Source of the DNA: Sphingomonas sp. CCH9-E2
GTDB lineage: Bacteria > Pseudomonadota > Alphaproteobacteria > Sphingomonadales > Sphingomonadaceae
DNA: 14,239 nucleotides
Reading direction: 5' to 3'
NCBI RefSeq assembly: GCF_001557215.1
Contig: NZ_LSJM01000274.1
Span: forward strand, 1-14,239
Below, piece after piece: positions 10,234 to 14,239 of the stretch. Positions within the stretch are counted from its first letter, which is position 1; each line of letters begins with the position of its first letter. The position numbers and the translations under genes are program-made. The notes beneath the pieces were generated by a model. The model was not told where the DNA came from. It searched no databases and saw only the letters and a list, made by a program, of their open reading frames with translations.

Positions 10234-10253
10234 GGCGGCAATTATACGCCGCC
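10234..10253 (-). promoter_or_regulatory. TATAAT inside an inverted repeat upstream of rpoD
   Basis: On the minus strand GGCGGC-GTATAATT-GCCGCC places a perfect -10 hexamer (10246-10241) in the 8-nt centre of a 6-bp inverted repeat, 28 nt before the rpoD ATG. No good -35 is found at 16-18 nt; the expected place is in the end of dnaG (ATAATT). It may be an rpoD-proximal promoter with flanking operator symmetry, or a hairpin at the dnaG-rpoD junction. Confidence 0.4.
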
Positions 10254-10265
10254 CTAATCACCTAA

Positions 10266-13058
10266 TTATGTCTCGTCCGCAAGCATCAGATTGGCGAGCC
10301 GCATTTCCAGCTCCGCTTTTCGCTTCACAAGCGCGACCTGGCGCTCGAACGCCTCGTCGCTGAAACGCGCCTGCACCGCCGCAGTTGCCTCTGCCAGCGC
10401 CGCCTCGACCTGAGGTCGCGCCGCGAGCACCGCGATCGCCTCACCCAGGTCAAGCGCGGCCCGTCCCGCATCCCATTCCTTCTGGGTGAAGGTGAAGGGA
10501 AGCTGGTCGGCGCGCAGCAACTCCGCTGCCTGTGAATCGAAACCGGACGCCGCCAATATGGTGCGCAGCCGCGCGCTATCAAGCGCCCGGTCCTCCAGCG
10601 CGACATCGACCACCGCCTCGAACAGGCGACCGAGCGCGCCATCGGCATGGGCGAGGCTGGTCAGCGTTTCGACATGGCGCGCAATTTCGGCGGGGTGGCG
10701 GATGAGGCCGGCGAGCACGGCCTTGGCCAGCACGCGATCGATGCCCCCGCTGCCGACCGCCTGAACGGCGGGGCTGGGCGGCGGTTCGGGTGGTTGCCAG
10801 CGCTGGCCGGGCTTGAATGGGCCGCGCGTCTGGTTGCGCGGGGTAAAGCTGCGCGGGGGCGGGGCGAAATGTTCGTCGACCCGGCGGCGGAACTCATTGA
10901 TGTATTCGTGGCGGACATTGCCGTCCTGAATCGTCGCGGCGAGGTCGGACAGGCGGCGCTTGAGCCCGGCGCGTGCTTCGGGCGTATCGACCGGCTCTGC
11001 CGCCAGTTCATGCTGCCACAGCCGGTCGGCGAGTGGCTGGGCGGAGGCGAGCAGCGCTTCGAACGCCTGTGGCCCTGACGCGCGCACCAGATCGTCGGGA
11101 TCCTGACCCGGCGGGAGCGTGACGAAGGCTAGGCTGCGGCCCGGCTGGAGCAGGGGCAACGCGCGGTGCGCCGCGCGGATCGCGGCCTTTTGCCCGGCAT
11201 TGTCGCCATCGAACGACAGGTAGGGTACGTCGGCCATGCGCCACAGCCGTTCGAGCTGATGCTCGGTCATCGCGGTGCCGAGCGGGGCTACCGCTTCGCT
11301 AAACCCCGCCTGCGCCAGAGCGATCACGTCCATATAGCCCTCGACCGCGATCACCCGCCCGGCCTTGCGCGAGGCGGCGGAGGCGCGGTCGAGATTGTAG
11401 AGCGAGCGGCCCTTGTCGAAGAGCGGGGTTTCGGGGGAGTTGAGATATTTCGGCTCGCCATCGCCGATGATCCGCCCGCCAAAGCCGATGACGCGGCCGC
11501 GCGCATCCTTGATCGGGATCATCAGCCGGCCGCGGAACCGGTCGTACGGCTCCTTGCCCTCGACCTGGATCAGCAGGCCCGCCTCGACCAGCATCGCGTC
11601 GCCATAGCTTTTGAGTGCTTCGCGCAATTTGGTGCGCGAATCGGGGGCATAGCCCATGCCGAAGGTGCGCGCGGTGTCGGCGGAAACGCGGCGGCGTTCG
11701 AGCAGCGCGCGCGCCTCGGCCCCGGCGATGCCGTGGAGCTGATCGGTGTAGAATTTGGCGGCGTCGGCCATGACCTCGTGCAGCCCCTTGGCGCGCTCGG
11801 CCCGCTGGGCGGCGCGCGGATCGTCCTCGGGCATGTCGAGGCCGGCGGCTTGCGCCAGTTCCTTGACCGCATCGATGAAGGGCAGGCCGTTATGCTCGGT
11901 CATCCAGCGGATCGCATCGCCATGCGCGCCGCAACCGAAGCAGTTGCCGGTCAGGATATTGTCGTCCAACGCGAAGGCATGGGTTTCCGGCACGGTGGCG
12001 CAGTAAACCGGCTCGACCCGGTCCGATGGCGCGACCGACCGCACGACCCAGCGCAGCCGATCGAACCGCTTGGTGTGGGCCGCAAAGCGTTCACGGGCGC
12101 GCGACAACAGGAACAGCGCAGGATCGAGCGACGAGGGGACGAAATGGATCCGGTGCAGCGCGCTGGGGCTGTCACCGAATCCGTTCCGCATCAGCGTGGT
12201 GCGGCCATAAGTGACGATGCCCAGCTTGAGCGCGATATCGCGGATCCGTTCGAGAACGTCCGGGTCCGCCGCGTTGAGCATCACCGTCCCGTCCTTGGCG
12301 ACATGCCCGTCGGCCGCAAGATAGCCGGCGAGGAAGCCGAGGAGATAGGCGTCGGGCCGGTCGAGGTCCGGAAGCGTCTTGAACCCTTCAAAGGCGCGAC
12401 CGCCATAGATGCGGATGTACCGCTTGCTTCTCTCCCGCTCGCGGGCGTGATGCTGTTGATCGGGGAACCAGCGAGCCAGCTCGGCGTCCTTGTCGCCGTG
12501 CAGATTTACCGTGCCGTACAACTTTTTGAACATCGTGCCATCGCCGAACACGATGCCGTGCCGGACCCCTTGCGGGTCCATTTCCCATTGGGTGCGGCGT
12601 TCCGGCACCGCGCTCTCAAGGGCGTGGCCCGGCCGGAGCTGGTCCGTGCGGACGTCGGTCTTGCGGCCCTTGACGAACCAGCGATGTCCGTGGGTCGCCC
12701 ATATCGTCTTGGCAAGGCCGTTGCGGGACAGGTCGATGCGCCATAGCCGCTGGACGCCATAGTCACCGAACCGGGCATCGACCCAGGTTCCGCCGCGCGT
12801 CAGCACGGTGGCGGTGCGCCCGGCCAGCGAAGCGATCTCGCGCCGTCCGTCCCGCGTAATGACGAGCGTTTCGGCGGCGAGGCAATGATAGAAACCCTTG
12901 TCGTCGTTGATCGTGAACGACGGCGTCTTCTCGTTATGGAAGGGACAGCACGCCTTGTACTCGCGGCCCGCGCGCGTGATCTTCACGCTGCGCCCGATCA
13001 GGGCCGACAGCGTGGTGCGCGCGCGCAATTCGTCGAGAAAGGCTGGTGTGAGGCTCAT
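10266..13058 (-). CDS. dnaG: DNA primase DnaG, interrupted by an in-frame intein
   Basis: DnaG makes RNA primers at the replication fork. The precursor is 930 aa; removing the intein (residues 59-372) leaves 616 aa, normal for the family. The N-terminal zinc ribbon is split: Cys38-Pro-Phe-His41 lies before the intein, and Cys373-Phe-Gly-Cys376 after it. DRFRGRLMIPI (506-516) and YLNSPETPLFDKG (538-550) are the RNA polymerase domain. TOPRIM residues are Glu573 in EGYMD and Asp617 and Asp619 in FDGDNAG. A proline-rich linker (about 765-785) precedes the DnaB-interacting C-terminal domain. The start at 13058 (MSLTPAFLDELRART) matches the family; no clear ribosome binding site. rpoD follows 53 nt downstream and trpF lies 55 nt upstream. 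The host frame is intact on both sides, so function depends on protein splicing. Confidence 0.97.
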   Translation of the reverse strand: MSLTPAFLDELRARTTLSALIGRSVKITRAGREYKACCPFHNEKTPSFTINDDKGFYHCLAAETLVITRDGRREIASLAGRTATVLTRGGTWVDARFGDYGVQRLWRIDLSRNGLAKTIWATHGHRWFVKGRKTDVRTDQLRPGHALESAVPERRTQWEMDPQGVRHGIVFGDGTMFKKLYGTVNLHGDKDAELARWFPDQQHHARERERSKRYIRIYGGRAFEGFKTLPDLDRPDAYLLGFLAGYLAADGHVAKDGTVMLNAADPDVLERIRDIALKLGIVTYGRTTLMRNGFGDSPSALHRIHFVPSSLDPALFLLSRARERFAAHTKRFDRLRWVVRSVAPSDRVEPVYCATVPETHAFALDDNILTGNCFGCGAHGDAIRWMTEHNGLPFIDAVKELAQAAGLDMPEDDPRAAQRAERAKGLHEVMADAAKFYTDQLHGIAGAEARALLERRRVSADTARTFGMGYAPDSRTKLREALKSYGDAMLVEAGLLIQVEGKEPYDRFRGRLMIPIKDARGRVIGFGGRIIGDGEPKYLNSPETPLFDKGRSLYNLDRASAASRKAGRVIAVEGYMDVIALAQAGFSEAVAPLGTAMTEHQLERLWRMADVPYLSFDGDNAGQKAAIRAAHRALPLLQPGRSLAFVTLPPGQDPDDLVRASGPQAFEALLASAQPLADRLWQHELAAEPVDTPEARAGLKRRLSDLAATIQDGNVRHEYINEFRRRVDEHFAPPPRSFTPRNQTRGPFKPGQRWQPPEPPPSPAVQAVGSGGIDRVLAKAVLAGLIRHPAEIARHVETLTSLAHADGALGRLFEAVVDVALEDRALDSARLRTILAASGFDSQAAELLRADQLPFTFTQKEWDAGRAALDLGEAIAVLAARPQVEAALAEATAAVQARFSDEAFERQVALVKRKAELEMRLANLMLADET
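11943..12884 (-). mobile_element. DnaG intein with LAGLIDADG endonuclease domain
   Basis: The 314-residue in-frame element runs from Cys59 to Asn372 of the precursor. Splicing block A is CLAAETLVITRDGRREIASL with the N-terminal nucleophile Cys59. Block B is T122-H-G-H125 in IWATHGHRWFV. Block F is VYCATVPETHAFALDDN (351-367, His360). Block G is ILTGN followed by +1 Cys373. Excision joins FYH to CFGCGAHGD, exactly the continuous primase zinc-ribbon sequence. The middle of the element, about 165-335, is an endonuclease domain. All essential splicing residues are present apart from the usual penultimate His, which is Gly371. There is no stop or frameshift, and the third-position GC bias resembles the host gene by eye. 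Splicing activity is inferred from residues, not shown. Confidence 0.95.
12069..12566 (-). other. LAGLIDADG-type homing endonuclease domain within the intein
   Basis: Two LAGLIDADG-like helices are visible. The first is GVRHGIVFGDGTM with Asp173. The second is LLGFLAGYLAADGHV (239-253) with Asp250. Both carry the metal-binding acidic residue. The spacing of 77 residues is short compared with about 100 in many two-motif enzymes, making this a compact version. LHGDKDAELARWFPD follows motif 1, a pattern I associate with phage and replication-protein inteins. If active, the enzyme would cut intein-free dnaG at the zinc-ribbon codons. Domain borders are approximate. Confidence 0.85.
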
Positions 13059-13113
13059 GATGCGCTGTCGGACATGCCCAAGCCGGGGGCTGCTCGCAAG
13101 CGTGAGCGTGGGG

Positions 13114-13752
13114 TCAGAGCGATGCGACGGCCTTCAGGAACGCCGCGATCCTGGCCGGGTCCTTGACCCCCGGTGCGCTTTCGATGCCGGAAGAGACGTC
13201 GACCAGACGTGCTCCGCTGATCGCGACAGCTTCGGCAACGTTGGTGGCGTCGAGGCCGCCTGACAGCGCCCAGGGGAGCGGGTGGTCGAAGCCCTGGAGC
13301 AGGGTCCAGTCGAAGCGCAGGCCCATGCCGCCGGGGAGTTTGGCGTCCTCGGGCGTCTTGGCATCGTAGAGGATGCGCTGTGCGGCACCGCGATAGGCGT
13401 GAGCGGCGTCGAGGTCGGCGCGGGCCTTGACCGCCACGGCCGCCCAGACCGGGAGGCGCGTGCGCGCGCCGATCGCGGCGGCGCGTTCCGGGCTAGCACG
13501 ATGGAGCTGGATCGCGTCGAGCCGGGCGGAGCGGATCGCCTGATCGAGCAGCGCATCCTCCGGGTCGACGAACACGCCGACGCGCTGGACCGAATCCGGC
13601 ACCTGCGCGGCGAGCGCGGCGGACTGGTCGAACGTCACGTGGCGCGGGGAGGGCGGGAAGAACACGAAGCCGACATGGCTGGCCCCGCCCGCAAGCGCGG
13701 CATTGAGGGTCGCGGCGGTGGACAGGCCGCAGATTTTGGCGGTGACGGGCAT
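13114..13752 (-). CDS. trpF: Phosphoribosylanthranilate isomerase
   Basis: TrpF isomerises N-(5-phosphoribosyl)anthranilate to its 1-deoxyribulose form in tryptophan synthesis. The 212-aa single TIM barrel matches the family. Cys8 in AKICGL is the catalytic base and Asp130 in ILYDAK the general acid. GFVFFPPSPRHV, PGGMGLRFDW, ALSGGLDATN and VDVSSGIE are the conserved loops, the last two binding phosphate. ATG 13752 was chosen over the GTG at 13758: AAAGGGG sits with a 5-nt spacer before the ATG but abuts the GTG. It begins 16 nt after the acetyltransferase stop, so the two are probably cotranscribed. trpBA are not next to it on the downstream side; dnaG is. Confidence 0.97.
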   Translation of the reverse strand: MPVTAKICGLSTAATLNAALAGGASHVGFVFFPPSPRHVTFDQSAALAAQVPDSVQRVGVFVDPEDALLDQAIRSARLDAIQLHRASPERAAAIGARTRLPVWAAVAVKARADLDAAHAYRGAAQRILYDAKTPEDAKLPGGMGLRFDWTLLQGFDHPLPWALSGGLDATNVAEAVAISGARLVDVSSGIESAPGVKDPARIAAFLKAVASL

Positions 13753-13768
13753 CGTCACCCCTTTGGCG

Positions 13769-14239
13769 TCATCCGATCGCTTTGACCAGCACTAGCATCG
13801 TCAGCGGCGGATCGACCGGGACGGGGAAGGGGCGCGTTTCGCCCGAGCGGCTATAGCCGTGGCGCTCATACCAGGCGATCAGCTCGATGCGGCGGTCGAT
13901 CACCGTCATTTCGATGCGGTTGGCGTTGAAGCTGTCGCGGGCGGTGGCTTCGGCGGCGGCGATAAGCTGCTTGCCGATGCCGCGGGCTTGAAGTTGCGGA
14001 TCGACGCAGAGCAGGCCGAGATAGGCGAGGCCAGCGCCGCGATCGGCGATGTTGACGCAGCCGAGGATGGTGTCGCCGTCCAGCGCGACAAGAATGCGAC
14101 TGTGGTCCTCGATCAGCGTGGCGAGCGTGGCGAGGTCGGTGCGCGCGTCGAACAGCATGTCCGCCTCATGCGTCCACCCCTGCCGCGCGGAATCGCCGCG
14201 ATAGGCGCGCTCGACCACGGGGTGGAGGCGGGAGAGGTC
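13769..14239 (-). CDS. GNAT family N-acetyltransferase, 5' end cut by window edge
   Basis: The frame is open from the stop at 13769 to the right edge. A GTG at 14218 could start a 149-aa protein, but the same frame continues upstream as DLSRLHPVVERAYRGDSARQ, which reads like the first helix of a GNAT domain, so the true start is beyond the window. LAYLGLLCVDPQLQARGIGKQLI holds the acetyl-CoA pyrophosphate-binding motif (Q/R-x-x-G-x-G). NRIEMTVIDRRIELIAWYERHGY is the C-terminal motif B region. The substrate is unknown. It lies just upstream of trpF in the same direction. Confidence 0.88.
   Translation of the reverse strand, partial: DLSRLHPVVERAYRGDSARQGWTHEADMLFDARTDLATLATLIEDHSRILVALDGDTILGCVNIADRGAGLAYLGLLCVDPQLQARGIGKQLIAAAEATARDSFNANRIEMTVIDRRIELIAWYERHGYSRSGETRPFPVPVDPPLTMLVLVKAIG

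Noticed and set aside
11166..12746. 526-codon plus-strand frame opposite dnaG and the intein
   Set aside because: Shadow frame; the minus strand gives primase and intein motifs in order.
11943..12884. The dnaG insertion as a group II intron or ordinary extra domain
   Set aside because: The frame stays open through the insert with protein-level splicing blocks and exact Cys/Asn-Cys borders, which an RNA intron or structural domain would not show.

Overview
The window is a high-GC chromosomal segment whose gene content and protein sequences point to an alphaproteobacterium of the Sphingomonas/Sphingopyxis type. Evidence for this is the RpoD form with a large acidic insert, the DnaG and RpoD pair, the DUF6356-type small membrane protein, and GC-rich palindromic repeats with TCCTCCCCCGCC cores. 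The assignment is by recognition, not by a search.

Positions 1-4524 hold part of a histidine utilisation locus. hutI and hutH (hutH cut by the left edge) run leftward and overlap by ATGA. hutF and hutC run rightward and also overlap by ATGA. HutH makes urocanate from histidine, a urocanase outside the window would make imidazolonepropionate, HutI opens its ring to formiminoglutamate, and HutF deiminates that to N-formylglutamate. HutC is the GntR/UTRA repressor. The divergent region has a 14-nt perfect palindrome that suits a HutC operator, and an approximately 130-nt pair of inverted REP-like units whose right arm supplies the apparent hutF ribosome binding site inside a GC hairpin.

Positions 4544-6167 continue the hutFC strand with a small DUF6356-like membrane protein and a two-Rossmann flavoprotein. 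Positions 6168-6574 hold no intact gene: there is a decayed coding remnant on the minus strand, a hairpin, and a probable terminator. A tRNA-Pro(CGG) gene follows at 6575-6651.

Positions 6764-14239 are all minus strand. They carry an FprA/adrenodoxin-reductase-like ferredoxin-NADP reductase with its own ribosome binding site, rpoD with a strong terminator, dnaG, trpF, and a GNAT acetyltransferase cut by the right edge. dnaG-rpoD is the conserved core of the bacterial macromolecular synthesis operon.

The standout is dnaG. The primase reading frame is interrupted by an in-frame 314-residue intein (11943-12884) with a LAGLIDADG-type endonuclease domain. It sits exactly inside the CHC2 zinc ribbon, so that the +1 splicing nucleophile Cys373 is also the third zinc ligand. 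The essential primase cannot form its template-binding zinc ribbon until the intein splices out.
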